Shown piece after piece: positions 1-10,217 of a DNA stretch of 64,000 nucleotides. The notes beneath the pieces were generated by a model that ran no database searches, was not told the DNA's origin, and worked only from the letters and a program-made list of their open reading frames with translations. The stretch's first letter is position 1, and every line of letters begins with the position of its first letter. The stretch is from Paracyclopina nana (Eukaryota > Arthropoda > Copepoda > Cyclopoida > Cyclopettidae): the NCBI GenBank assembly GCA_019096065.1, contig JAGUCH010000003.1, positions 2,418,001 through 2,482,000 on the forward strand. Direction: 5' to 3'. A program made the position numbers and the translations under genes.

Positions 1-1208
1 CCATGGGAGCCAAAGTCGTCAAATTCAAGCAGCCAGCTCAGAGCCCTGCCCTGGTCCCTTAGCGGGAAGGCTTGCATCAGCGATCGCAAGGCTGCTCCAT
101 CGGGCCCCTCCTCTGGATTGACCGGTTCTCCAGTGCGGTATTGCTGTCGCACTCCCGCTAACAAACGGAAAATCCTGGAGCACTTCAAAAATCCATCCGT
201 GGCGGCCTCTTTCATCTCTTCTGTTAGCTCCAGGTGGACGTCATTGCCAGGGTCCTTTGCCAGCTCCACCGCGTGTCTCTTGAACAAGACTGGGTGATTT
301 GCCAACATCGTTTTTATAGGGTCTTGGCCGTCAGATAAGGCTGCCAAGCGTAGCGCATCTTTGTAGGGGGCATTCACCCGCCCCACTAACCTGGAAGTCT
401 CCCTGCGCAGATCGTCAGGCAGGGCTGGGCCATAATCAGCTCTCCAACCCATGATGGCGACATTCCCAGACGCGTAAGCGGTAGCCCGCTTATAGTTGTC
501 CATCTCCAATAATTCGTCCAGGTAGTAGGAGTACTCAAAACCCCAATCCCTGGCGAAACTTGCGGCACGGTCGTCCAGATCTTCGTCACGGGTGTTGGAG
601 TGGAAGTCGTTGGCGCAGGCGTAGATCTCGGGCACGTCGCAGCCTGGAGCGAAGTACGCCCAATCGCTTGGCTCCTTGTGGCGGTTGACGTCGTAGAGCT
701 TGCGAATTGGGTTGGGCCTCCGCGGGTCAAAATCTTCGTCCCAGGCAAACTCGGCCACCGGGGTAGCTTGCCTGCGTGCGGCTTGGTCCACTTCTTCTTC
801 GCGCACCTCCCTAGCGGGTTGCTGCGTGTCCCGGGCTAGCAGCTGGCTTCGACGTTGCAAGGCCGTCCTTGCGCGGAATCTGGCTCCATCGGATGGCTCC
901 CGAACATTTTCGTCGAACCTGAGAGCCCTAGCGGCTCTGGCAGGTGACCTCCTCCGGCTGGGTGACCTAGAACGGGTGCGTGAGCGACGTCTGGATTTGG
1001 AACGCTTAGCCTTGCGGCTGCGTGAGCGGGCCTCGCGGCCTCTTTCATACCTTCCTTCGGGGCGGTCCCGTGGGTTCCTTGGTGGGGTGGCAGGAGTAGC
1101 CTCCTGCCTATCCTCCTCCAGGATGCCGTCATCGCGTTGATCGTCAATTAGCAGCGCGTCATCATCGTCCATTCTTGTATTTTCGGGCGCTGGATTTCGT
1201 TCGGCCAT
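1..1208 (-). CDS. Unidentified open frame downstream of BEL gag-pol, partial (C-terminus outside window)
   Basis: A continuous minus-strand frame starts at an ATG at 1208 and has no stop for 402 codons to the window edge. It lies 158 bases after the gag-pol stop, in the same direction, before any 3' LTR. The protein starts acidic. It then has an Arg/Ser-rich stretch (about residues 55-95, with RSRSR-type runs), then a mixed charged globular-looking segment rich in Trp, Tyr and Asp. I see no signal peptide or membrane segment, so a classical envelope protein is not supported by this part. I do not recognise the family. It shares a skewed short-word usage with gag-pol, which suggests it belongs to the same element rather than to a host gene. 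Confidence 0.6.
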   Translation of the reverse strand, partial: MAERNPAPENTRMDDDDALLIDDQRDDGILEEDRQEATPATPPRNPRDRPEGRYERGREARSRSRKAKRSKSRRRSRTRSRSPSRRRSPARAARALRFDENVREPSDGARFRARTALQRRSQLLARDTQQPAREVREEEVDQAARRQATPVAEFAWDEDFDPRRPNPIRKLYDVNRHKEPSDWAYFAPGCDVPEIYACANDFHSNTRDEDLDDRAASFARDWGFEYSYYLDELLEMDNYKRATAYASGNVAIMGWRADYGPALPDDLRRETSRLVGRVNAPYKDALRLAALSDGQDPIKTMLANHPVLFKRHAVELAKDPGNDVHLELTEEMKEAATDGFLKCSRIFRLLAGVRQQYRTGEPVNPEEGPDGAALRSLMQAFPLRDQGRALSWLLEFDDFGSH

Positions 1209-1366
1209 TTTGGGAACTTGGACCAGTGATCCGGAAATGAGTTTTTGGCTGAGCTTCACGGCGAGTTTATTTTCAAATCGATTTGTATTTATTTTGCGCC
1301 TTCTCTTTTGGGGCAGTGCGCCCCCCTCGTAACGGAGTGCTGAGCAAGGTCTTGCGCTCCAATGAG

Positions 1367-4300
1367 CTACAAGGACTGCTTTTTTGCTCGCGCTCTTGTA
1401 TTGGGCGGCTCGTAACACGGCACAAATTCTTCCGCGCTTTTGCGCTGCGCGGCTTGTTTCCGGGTTGACGCTCGCTTGGGCGAATCGGCGCGGCCTTGTT
1501 TTTCTAGGCCGGCTGACGCAACATTTTCGCGTTTGTTTTTGTTGTCTGCTTCTCTCTGTTGTCTTAACTTCAATTTTTCTTTCAGTGCACTGTGTTCCGC
1601 AACTAGAAACGGCAACTCGTCCAGAGAGTTGCTGGCCGGGTTTTCGTGAGCGTCTTCCTCTACCAGTTCGATTGGGATTAATGCCGTGAGTGGCCTCGTA
1701 AGTACATGTTTTTTGCATTTCGGGGGCGCAAACTGTATTTCTACTTTTCGTACCACGCCGTCTACTTTGTTGGGTATTAGTTTGACGATCTTTCCGTAAT
1801 GCCACGCGGCCCTTTTTTGGTTTGGCATCGTAACTAAAACTAGTTGACCAACCTTTACGTTTTTTGCGAATTCCTTCCATTTTGGTAGCCGGTGAAGTTG
1901 CATCAAGTAGGTTTTTAGCCACTCCTCCCACAGCTCCTGTTGAAACCTCTGCGTCTCCGCATAGCGATGCATCAGTGTGGGGATTTTGTCTTTGGCCACC
2001 GCGGGGAGCATTTCGCCGGGTGGCCCATTGGATAAAAAATGCTGTGGTGTGATTACTTCTCCGTCGATCACCCCTAACGGTCTGGAATTGACTATTGCCT
2101 CAGCTTCGATCACTAGCGTGAGAAACTCGTCTGTTTGGAAACTTCTTTTTCTATAGGTCTTGAAGAAAGCCTTTTTCCATAGCTTTATACTGGCTTCTGA
2201 TAGTCCATTGAAATGTGGGCCATATGGAGGAGAAAAAGTCCATGTTTTTACTCCCCCCTCGTTGGCCCATTTGCGAAGGGACAACCAATCAATATCTGCT
2301 AGCGCATCAATGATTTTTTGGTGTCTTTCATCTTGCCATAATTTTTTCAGAGCCAATTTTAGTCCGGGTTGATTGTCGCTGCGTATTGTTTCGGGTGCGC
2401 CGCGCCGAAAACAAAATCTTCTCAGGGCATTTGTAATGGCCGGGGCATTTAAGGTTTCGACTACTTCAGCATGGATCGCCTTTGTGTGGCGGCAAATTAC
2501 TACCATTACGTACCATTGCACCGTGGCCCTACCTCTGATTACATCGAAAGGGCCTGCATAGTCCAGACTGACATGGCGAAATGGCAATAAGTCTGTGTAA
2601 GGGACGGCATCACGAGGCAGAGGTGCCATTATTGGGGTGATTGGCATGTTTCTGATCTTTTGGCACTCCACGCAATTTTTTACGAGATTTTCTGCGGCCG
2701 CATCTGCGCCCAGGACCCAATACGTCGCTTTTAGTCTTAAGACCAACTTACGTTTGCTTGCGTGGTGGCCCACCCATTGATGCAGTTGAGTGGCAAGAGA
2801 TGTTGCCAGATGCCCTTTTGGAATAATGAGTCGTTCTCTGTTGAGCCATGGGAACTGAACTTCAGATAGCCTGCCCAGTGTTCTTAGTTCCATTTGGCTG
2901 CCAATGACAAGTCTAAGTCCACTTAGCAGTGACTTTTTGGGAAACTTTTGATGCGAGTTAAAATGGAGCAGATCGTCATAGAAATGCTCTATTTGTTGTT
3001 GGCGGATGATGATGATTTCTGCTTGGCGTCGTGATATGTGGGTGGCTAATGTGGATTTTGAATCAGCTAGCGCTTGTTTCAGTTGATCCTCAGTTAGCAC
3101 TGTAAGGTCGATGGGTAACTTGGTGAGTTTTCTTAGTCTGGCTCTGACCAACAATCTTGTCAAATATAGCCTGACCCACGCGAGTACGTTGACTGCTTTC
3201 CTAAATGATGAGTATCGCGAATAATCAAAAACCTTTGCTTTATTCCTTAGCAGGTCCCATTCTTCAAGGCATGGAGCTATTGATGTCGCCAGTGGATTGG
3301 CACTCGGAGATTCTTCTGCAGTTGCCAAAGAGGCTAGAAGGACTGATTTGGCTTTTTCACAAGTGACTTCAGGTAAGGACTCTTCATCTTTTACTGGGGG
3401 AAGCCATTTTGGGAATTCGTCTTTTGGTCCAGCTGCCCATGCTGGCCCGCAGAACCATAATTGATTGTTCAGCAGTTCCTCCGGAGTCTGTAACCGCGTG
3501 GGCAGATCTGCAGGATTCTGTTTTCCGGGTACATGTGCCCATACATTGTTGGAGGACCTTCGATGAATCTCGCTAACTCTATTGCCTACGAAAGTTTTCC
3601 ATGTGCGCCCTGGTTTCATGATCCATGCTAGGACACATTGCGAATCAGTGAAGAAATAGACTTGATCAAACTCCTTGTGGGCAATCATGATTTTGTCCTT
3701 CAACCTGACTGAGTTCGTGGCACCCATTAATTCCAAGTCGGGAATACTGCGTCTTTCGTTCAATGGGGCCAGTTGCCTCTTGCAGGCTAACAAATGCACT
3801 TCTATGTGGATGTCAGAATATTCCACACGGACATATGCTGCTACTGCGTAGGCTAGCTCACTCGCGTCAGAAAACATGATAAGGTCTAACTTAGCAGGTA
3901 AACGGCGAATTGCGCGCGGAAATGCAAACTTGGTTATCTCGCTCATGGCCTCCACTGCATTCCTCCACTTGGTTAGGATATTGTCAAGATCGGGGTCAGT
4001 GATCTCGTCTAGCGACGTGTCCCAGTCCAAATCGTGCACAGTCCTCAGAGCTTGGACTTGTTGTTGGACAACCTTGAGGATGAGTGTGACAGGTTCTAGC
4101 AGCCCTAGCGGGTCATAAATTTTAGCTTGCGCCCCAGCCAATTTTCGCATCGTTATTGGCGGTGCTAAGTAAGGTGAAAAATCTGGGGGCATGAAGGTTA
4201 ACACGTCTCTAGCGAGATCTATGCACATTCCTAAAGCCTTTATTTTCTGGTCGCATTCATCAGCTAGGATATGGATTGGGCTTACGTGTTCGTTGTCCAT

Positions 4301-7300
4301 TCCTTCCAAGACTGCTGGGTGACTTGACAACCATTTTCTCATCAGCAGCTTCGCTGGCTCTGTCATGGCCATGCATTGTTGGACAACCTCTTTGGCCTCA
4401 GCCTCCGTTTCCACGGCGTGCAAGATGTCGTCCATGTAGACATCCTGCTTGAAGGCTAGCGCCGCTTTTGGGTAGACCTCTTTGTGTTCCTCTGCCATGT
4501 GTTGAAGGGTAAATAGTGCCATACATGGACTTGCCTTGGCACCAAATACTACGGATTTCGACTCGTATATTTTCCCATCCCAGAAAAACCTGTAATATTT
4601 GTGGTCTTCTTCTGGAAGAGCAATCTGGTTGTACATTCTTTTGATGTCAGCGATGATGAGCACAGGTTTTAGTCTTGCCCGGATGAGCAGCTCCAGTATA
4701 TTGGACAACAAGTTTGGCCCCGCGTATTGGCCATCGTTCAGACTTTTTCCGTCTTTGGCCTTTCTGCTGCAATCATAAACAACTCGAACAGGGGTGGAAA
4801 TTTTGTCATACCTGAACACCAACAGCCATGCTAAGTAGTAGCCCACTAGCAAGTCGTGTGTGAGTTCTGAGATCTCTTGAATGAAGCCCTGTCTGACATT
4901 TTCCATTATTTCCTCTGTCACTTTCTTGTGAAGATTAGGGTCTTTGATTTTTAGCCTTCTTTCAAACTTAGCGGTGTTGGCCTTGACTTCTTCGTAGTTG
5001 CATGTAAACATTGGCTCCCCTGGCATCCATATGGTGGGAGTTTGATATCTTCCGTCAGGCCTCCTGGTGATCCCCTTCTTTAGCAAGTCCACACAGTACT
5101 GTTCGGTTTTATTGAGAGGCTTAGCAGCAGCTTCCTCCCCCGGCTTGACCCCCATGTGGTCAAGATCCCAGTACCTTTTCAGAAAGTCCATCGGGTCACC
5201 AATATTTGATTCTTCATCGGATTCATATTCTTGTGCTGTAGCCAGCACTGAGGTCTCTTCACCATATAGGACCACGTTCCCAAGCTTTGATTTGATGACA
5301 TAAGGTTTGGATGGATCTGCTGTTTCTGGAAGTAGCCAGTGGAAGTAATCTATTCCTAGCAGTAGGTCAATTCGGTTAGGAGTGGCATAGGCGGGGAATT
5401 CTGTATTTCCTAATTCTGGGAATCTAGCGATTAGGTCAGAAATAGGTGAGCAACGTATTGAAGCAATGATTTCAGGCACAGATGTGACCTTTATCTTTTG
5501 TTTGAATTGGGTGTTCGTTGTTGATTGAATTTCAATTTTTGTTGCTAGAACATCGATTGATTGCTTGTGGGAGAGGGTCTTAATTGTTTGCTTTTTTGAG
5601 ATCCCTGTCAACTGTAACTGTTCAGCCACTGATTGCGTGAGGAAGCACGATTGTGCACCCGTATCCAGTAAACAATTGATCAACATTTCCTTTTTGTTTT
5701 CAGGATTTCGAACAATTACCGGCGCCGTCAGGTACGAGGAAAGTGCTTGTTTCGACATTTTGGTAGCCAGGATGGCTGCTTCGCCTTGAGCGTCCGTGGA
5801 ATGCGTTTCATTGGAGCCATTCATCACCGTTTCCAGAGCCCTAGCGAGCGTGAGTAGGATGGCCTCTTGGGAAGTGTTCAAGGACGACGTTGGATTGATC
5901 GGGATTGCGCCTTGATTTTTGGCACTCGGTGGTGGTTTTTGGTAAGGTTTTTTCTTAGCGGGCAGCGTGACTTTATCGAAATGTAATAAAGTATGGTGAT
6001 TAGTGTCACTACAAACGGCACATTTCCAGTTTTTGTCGCAATTTCTTCGGCTGTGGGTTCCCCTGATACATCTGTAGCAAGCTCGATGTTCGCGTGCTTT
6101 CATCCTTCTTTCCAGGTTAGTTAGTTTCCTGAAAATTGGACAATCCAAAAGAGTATGACTATTCGAGCACTCGGGGCAGATAGTAAAAATTTTCAATTCA
6201 TCTGTTTCTCCATTTGCAGCCGCAGCTAGCGCCATTTGGCAATCATCTTCATCAGGAGAGTATGACTGCTCGCTTTCCGTATCGGATTGCGATGATGAGT
6301 TGTGGTCGTCCACTAGCATAGCTGCTTTTGAACGGTGACTTGGCTTGAACGGCTTGGATTTTTCCTTTTCAGATTTTTCAGTCTTTTTCGGTAGGAGCCC
6401 TTGGCTTTGACGATGGTGCAAGTTATTGACTTGTGTAGTGCACCAAGCGTCAAAAGCTTCGAAAGTGAAGCCATCGGCATCTTTTGCTGCTAAGTACTGG
6501 CTGAATGAGTCCTCTGATTCTGGAGTGAACGGCAGAGTGCGCCAGACTTGCCCGTAATGTGTTTCCAGGATGGCATTCGGGATGGACAAAAGCTGATGCT
6601 TGAGGCGATTGACTGCAGACCTAGCGGTAGACAGTGACTCCAAGTTGCGGTGCGAGATGGGTGTGAGCTTTTGTATATTTAAGAACGCATAAGCTAGCAC
6701 TTTTTGGACTGAGCCGAAAGCTGCCTCCAAGTTGGCTTTGGCCTGATCATAGCCCTGGGGCGTTGGAGCGCAGTAGCCCACGCAATCATATGCTGGATGC
6801 TTCTTGGTCTTTTTGTTATAAGTGAGCGAGCGTAGGCGAATTAGTTTCTCAGGTATAGCTACTTTTCGATTTTCATCAATTAGAAAGCGAAAGTTCTCAC
6901 GAAAGATGAAGTACTCCGAGGGATCAGTGCCATCGAATGGGGCTATTTCAACATGAGCTAGCTTTATACCTCGTCTAGTTTCGTCTTCGTCAGACTCATC
7001 TTCATCACGATAGTCGCGATCTCGGCCACGATTTTGTCTTCGCCTGTTATGGCCTCGGCCATTTCTCCTGCCATTGTCATCATCATCTGGATCGTCATCA
7101 CCTCCAGGAGGACCTGACCCTCTTGAAGCTCCTCCAGAAGTCCCACCGGTGTTGTTTGGAGCAGGATTTTGTTCCAGATCATTAGCGGGGGTAGATGAGC
7201 CTAGCGGGGGATTGAAACCGTTGCCAGATTGCACACTACCTGGTCTAGTTGAAGTGCCACTATTGGATCCGGATTGACCGCGATTCAGGGTGCGTTGGTT

Positions 7301-8896
7301 CCATGGCCTTGATGGAGGAGGGTTACTGGCCTCACGAGTGTGGATGACTGATTCGATTCGGTAATTTTGAAACAGGTGGTGGACGTGCTCCACATCACGA
7401 GCAGCAGCTTCATCATAAGTTCGAGGGGTCACCGTGGGGTCGACCGCACATATTTGTTGGATCAAAACTCCTCGCCGATGATCCAACTGACCTAGCAGAC
7501 TGAAGACTGCTTCCACCGCTGCAAGAGGCTGGCGATTGCCGATTAACCCTTGAATTTGTTCCATCATGTCATAAAGTTGATCTCTTAGCAGAGCATATTG
7601 CGTTTGCAGGTTGCTCGTGCGATTATTGACCAAGTAAGTGGAGACCCCGGCAGCGTATGACGACGTTGTGGCTGTAGAGCTGCCTGAAACCGGGTTTCCT
7701 TGGGAGCTAGCGCTCATGGCGATGCTTGTAGAGGTAAGTGAAGTGGCGGCCATTGAAGAGCCTCCATTGTTCGGGGATACAGGCTGAATCTGCCTGCTAG
7801 AAGACGAACTCGACCCAAATGTCGACACAAAAGAACCCGAAGAATTGGTCAATGCCGCGGCCGTCAGCGTAGCGCTTGATGGCGCGGATCTAGCAGCATC
7901 GGCTACACATTGTTGCACAGTAATTAAGTTACGCGCATGAGCAATTTTTCTGATGATTTCATTTATTCCTTCGTGCACAGGGCTAGCGCCCCTTTGGGTT
8001 TCTGCTAACGCAGATTCGTCCACAACTCGTAGCCAAGCCATTAGAGCTTCAATTACTCTGCCATGATGAAGGTGTCCTTCGTCTTCCAATGCTTGATAAG
8101 CTTGGCCATCTCCAGATGGGTTGGCCAGTCTGCCTTCGGCTTTCCGCATCCATAGCTTGGCTTGATCCGCTGCCCGTGCATATTCGGCTGCCCTAGCGGC
8201 TATTTCCTGATGCCGCTGTCTAGACGTCTCCTGCAGGGCTGTCAACGAGGCCAAGACTGCGTCCCGATCTATTGTTTCTGGGGGCTGCGACGAATTCGCC
8301 AATGGGTTGGGATTGGACTCCGCCATTTTGGGTGGTTGATATCGCTGTGGCGCTGGAGTCTTCAATGCCACTGGTGTTTGAAAGTCGTCTGACTGTGACT
8401 CTAGCGAGCTGTTGCCAGGGGATTCAAAAGAGACCCTCTGTGACGTGGCTTGCGTTGTAAATGGCCTCGGCAATTGTGGCAAGCTTGAAGCAAAGAGATT
8501 AGTAGACTCGAAACGTGAAGGTCTTACTAGAGGCTGCGCTGTTTGCGTAGCCGCTGTAGTTGATGGTGGGGTTGATGCATCTGGTGGGGGCTCTTCCAGG
8601 ACCGTTTGCATATGAACATCACGTTGAATTGTCTCATCCAATTGCGGCTCATCTGTCTCAGTGGCGGCAGTTTCGTCTTGAATGACTACGAGCCAAGACT
8701 CATTTGATTCCTCCGAATCCGGTTGATTTGGAGGATCAGATGCAGGCATTGACCTAGCGGCCTCTGCCTGGACTTGCTGCTCAATTTCTTCGTCCGTGGG
8801 AGGTGGCAGACCCAATCTGCGTCTGCTTCTCCGAATGTCTCGTTTGGGTGGCGTGGGTGTAGTGGAAGACTTCTTCCGTTTCTTCTTATTTGACAT
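1367..8896 (-). CDS. BEL/Pao gag-pol polyprotein
   Basis: An uninterrupted frame of 2509 residues. Parts in order: a long low-complexity Ser/Thr/Asn/Gln-rich N-terminal region; a gag-like region; Cys/His zinc-knuckle-like clusters near residues 905-965; an aspartic protease with a DTGA motif near residue 1078; reverse transcriptase with YMDD near residue 1486; an RNase H-like region; an integrase with an HHCC-type zinc region near 2043 and a DDE core from about 2110; and a basic C-terminal tail. One fused gag-pol frame with this order is typical of BEL/Pao. The product would be processed in cytoplasmic particles. It looks whole. Confidence 0.95.
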   Translation of the reverse strand: MSNKKKRKKSSTTPTPPKRDIRRSRRRLGLPPPTDEEIEQQVQAEAARSMPASDPPNQPDSEESNESWLVVIQDETAATETDEPQLDETIQRDVHMQTVLEEPPPDASTPPSTTAATQTAQPLVRPSRFESTNLFASSLPQLPRPFTTQATSQRVSFESPGNSSLESQSDDFQTPVALKTPAPQRYQPPKMAESNPNPLANSSQPPETIDRDAVLASLTALQETSRQRHQEIAARAAEYARAADQAKLWMRKAEGRLANPSGDGQAYQALEDEGHLHHGRVIEALMAWLRVVDESALAETQRGASPVHEGINEIIRKIAHARNLITVQQCVADAARSAPSSATLTAAALTNSSGSFVSTFGSSSSSSRQIQPVSPNNGGSSMAATSLTSTSIAMSASSQGNPVSGSSTATTSSYAAGVSTYLVNNRTSNLQTQYALLRDQLYDMMEQIQGLIGNRQPLAAVEAVFSLLGQLDHRRGVLIQQICAVDPTVTPRTYDEAAARDVEHVHHLFQNYRIESVIHTREASNPPPSRPWNQRTLNRGQSGSNSGTSTRPGSVQSGNGFNPPLGSSTPANDLEQNPAPNNTGGTSGGASRGSGPPGGDDDPDDDDNGRRNGRGHNRRRQNRGRDRDYRDEDESDEDETRRGIKLAHVEIAPFDGTDPSEYFIFRENFRFLIDENRKVAIPEKLIRLRSLTYNKKTKKHPAYDCVGYCAPTPQGYDQAKANLEAAFGSVQKVLAYAFLNIQKLTPISHRNLESLSTARSAVNRLKHQLLSIPNAILETHYGQVWRTLPFTPESEDSFSQYLAAKDADGFTFEAFDAWCTTQVNNLHHRQSQGLLPKKTEKSEKEKSKPFKPSHRSKAAMLVDDHNSSSQSDTESEQSYSPDEDDCQMALAAAANGETDELKIFTICPECSNSHTLLDCPIFRKLTNLERRMKAREHRACYRCIRGTHSRRNCDKNWKCAVCSDTNHHTLLHFDKVTLPAKKKPYQKPPPSAKNQGAIPINPTSSLNTSQEAILLTLARALETVMNGSNETHSTDAQGEAAILATKMSKQALSSYLTAPVIVRNPENKKEMLINCLLDTGAQSCFLTQSVAEQLQLTGISKKQTIKTLSHKQSIDVLATKIEIQSTTNTQFKQKIKVTSVPEIIASIRCSPISDLIARFPELGNTEFPAYATPNRIDLLLGIDYFHWLLPETADPSKPYVIKSKLGNVVLYGEETSVLATAQEYESDEESNIGDPMDFLKRYWDLDHMGVKPGEEAAAKPLNKTEQYCVDLLKKGITRRPDGRYQTPTIWMPGEPMFTCNYEEVKANTAKFERRLKIKDPNLHKKVTEEIMENVRQGFIQEISELTHDLLVGYYLAWLLVFRYDKISTPVRVVYDCSRKAKDGKSLNDGQYAGPNLLSNILELLIRARLKPVLIIADIKRMYNQIALPEEDHKYYRFFWDGKIYESKSVVFGAKASPCMALFTLQHMAEEHKEVYPKAALAFKQDVYMDDILHAVETEAEAKEVVQQCMAMTEPAKLLMRKWLSSHPAVLEGMDNEHVSPIHILADECDQKIKALGMCIDLARDVLTFMPPDFSPYLAPPITMRKLAGAQAKIYDPLGLLEPVTLILKVVQQQVQALRTVHDLDWDTSLDEITDPDLDNILTKWRNAVEAMSEITKFAFPRAIRRLPAKLDLIMFSDASELAYAVAAYVRVEYSDIHIEVHLLACKRQLAPLNERRSIPDLELMGATNSVRLKDKIMIAHKEFDQVYFFTDSQCVLAWIMKPGRTWKTFVGNRVSEIHRRSSNNVWAHVPGKQNPADLPTRLQTPEELLNNQLWFCGPAWAAGPKDEFPKWLPPVKDEESLPEVTCEKAKSVLLASLATAEESPSANPLATSIAPCLEEWDLLRNKAKVFDYSRYSSFRKAVNVLAWVRLYLTRLLVRARLRKLTKLPIDLTVLTEDQLKQALADSKSTLATHISRRQAEIIIIRQQQIEHFYDDLLHFNSHQKFPKKSLLSGLRLVIGSQMELRTLGRLSEVQFPWLNRERLIIPKGHLATSLATQLHQWVGHHASKRKLVLRLKATYWVLGADAAAENLVKNCVECQKIRNMPITPIMAPLPRDAVPYTDLLPFRHVSLDYAGPFDVIRGRATVQWYVMVVICRHTKAIHAEVVETLNAPAITNALRRFCFRRGAPETIRSDNQPGLKLALKKLWQDERHQKIIDALADIDWLSLRKWANEGGVKTWTFSPPYGPHFNGLSEASIKLWKKAFFKTYRKRSFQTDEFLTLVIEAEAIVNSRPLGVIDGEVITPQHFLSNGPPGEMLPAVAKDKIPTLMHRYAETQRFQQELWEEWLKTYLMQLHRLPKWKEFAKNVKVGQLVLVTMPNQKRAAWHYGKIVKLIPNKVDGVVRKVEIQFAPPKCKKHVLTRPLTALIPIELVEEDAHENPASNSLDELPFLVAEHSALKEKLKLRQQREADNKNKRENVASAGLEKQGRADSPKRASTRKQAAQRKSAEEFVPCYEPPNTRARAKKQSL

Positions 8897-8952
8897 TTAC
8901 CTCCCTTGCCAAGTTTGTCCCAGGTTCGGCCCCTTAGCAGAGGTTGGCACCA

Positions 8953-8971
8953 ATCCCGGGTCGCGGCACCA
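8953..8971 (-). other. tRNA primer-binding site of the BEL/Pao element
   Basis: Read on the minus strand the site is TGGTGCCGCGACCCGGGAT, which begins with the TGG complementary to a tRNA 3' CCA end and matches an acceptor stem ending CGCGGCA. It lies just inside the LTR and 57 bases upstream of the gag-pol start codon. The tRNA species cannot be fixed by eye. Confidence 0.75.
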
Positions 8972-9308
8972 TTTTGTTCAAGCAAGAGGTACTTGTCCTT
9001 GGAAAGATCAAATAAAGTCTAATGAATAAAGGATCTATACTTGTCAAACGTCAATCAGCTGTCAAAACTTGACCAGCGCGGTAAAATCGGTAGTAGAGCG
9101 TCACAATCGGTAAAAGGAGCCTTAGCAGGCTTGGACTTGATGAACAAAGGCCAAAGTAGAGGCCCCCCTCGTTGGGGAGCAATGGCGGCCTTCAAGGACG
9201 AAGAATAGTAGATCTATCTCGTTCAAAGGTAATACAGCAAGTGATTTATTCTAGGCAGAAAAGACGCTAGCTCAGTCAGCTAGCGCCCGCGCATTTCAGC
9301 GCTACCAG
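8972..9308 (-). repeat. 5' LTR of the BEL/Pao element
   Basis: This is the non-coding stretch between the primer site and the neighbouring repeat at 9306. On the minus strand it would begin TGGTAGCG and end next to the primer site, and it contains an AATAAA poly(A) signal (plus-strand positions about 9245-9250 in reverse). The start is inferred from a TG dinucleotide and the abrupt change into the next element; the matching 3' LTR is outside the window. Confidence 0.55.
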
Positions 9309-10030
9309 ACCATCTGTCCCGTAGATTTCTGTGCACTTTGAAATCAAAATTTTGTGTTAAAACTTCTGGAAATACCAAAAACAATGGATACCGTTGGAAA
9401 GCTTGAAACTTAAGCCATCTTTTTTAGTTTTGAGATTTTTAAAAAGTATTTATTCAAATTTTGATTTAGACTACAAAATTGATAGTTACTCCAAATTCGC
9501 ACCCATTTTCACTGATTATTTTTGATGAAAAGACACTTTCATGAAAAAATTATTTATTCAATTTCACTTAAAATTGGTTAAACATTTGATCTTCATTAAC
9601 AAAAAATCCCAAAGATGTGTTGCTTAAAACACTAATTTTGAATTTTTTTTAGTAGGCAGTGGCCTTATTGTCTTTTTTCTTTAAAATAAAAAATATCCTT
9701 TCCAATTGTCTAGCTTTATGATGAGCCAGCACACTGCTGCAAGAATTTTTTTTCATGAAAAAATGTCAAAAAATGGCCGGGATTGGCTTAGCTGAAAATT
9801 TGGTCAAAAAAGCCAGTTTCGACAAATTTGCTTTTTTGGGAAAAAATTAAGGCTGCCTCAGGAAAATTAAGTTTTCTCATTTTTTTACTTTTAATTTCTT
9901 TTGTCCATTGAAGCAAAAAAGATGGCCAAAGATTCAAGCTTTCCAATGATATCCATTGTGTCTAATATTTCCCGAATTTGTAACACACACTTTTGATTTC
10001 TAAGTGTGCAGAAATCTACGGGACAGTCTG
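9306..10030. mobile_element. Terminal-inverted-repeat element, copy A (MITE-like, about 0.72 kb)
   Basis: The left end (from about 9306) and right end (to about 10030) are inverted copies of one another for roughly 100 bases, built around CTGTCCCGTAGATTTCTG on the left and its complement on the right. The interior is AT-rich and non-coding. The same ends recur at 13546 and 19159, which defines a family. No clean target duplication is visible here, possibly because the BEL element abuts or cut the left end. Superfamily not assigned. Confidence 0.75.
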
Positions 10031-10217
10031 TCTATAAACTTTAAAAGTATGGCTGATAAAAAATCAATAAATTGCTTGGCCGAGCATAAATGTATGTACA
10101 TTCCTTATCCAAATTACACCAAGACATTTCCTATAAATTGTACTAACGTAGTTTGGACACAGCTTTGACCGCAATGGGGCTCCTCCTACTTACTGTGCAT
10201 TTCAGTAGTAAAATGAG

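Larger units (their letters stand above)
1..9308 (-). mobile_element. BEL/Pao LTR retrotransposon (left end outside window)
   Basis: On the minus strand the order is 5' LTR (about 8972-9308), primer-binding site (8953-8971), one long gag-pol frame (1367-8896), then a second open frame from 1208 that runs past the window edge. The 3' LTR is not in the window, so the ends cannot be compared and age cannot be measured. The gag-pol frame has no internal break, so this part looks whole and the insertion is probably young. The protein domain order and family motifs are those of BEL/Pao elements. The outer LTR boundary is a best guess because it abuts another repeat. Confidence 0.9.

Noticed and set aside
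700-1140. Arg/Leu-rich plus-strand frame of 146 codons
   Set aside because: It is antisense to the longer minus-strand frame that starts at 1208 and runs to the window edge.
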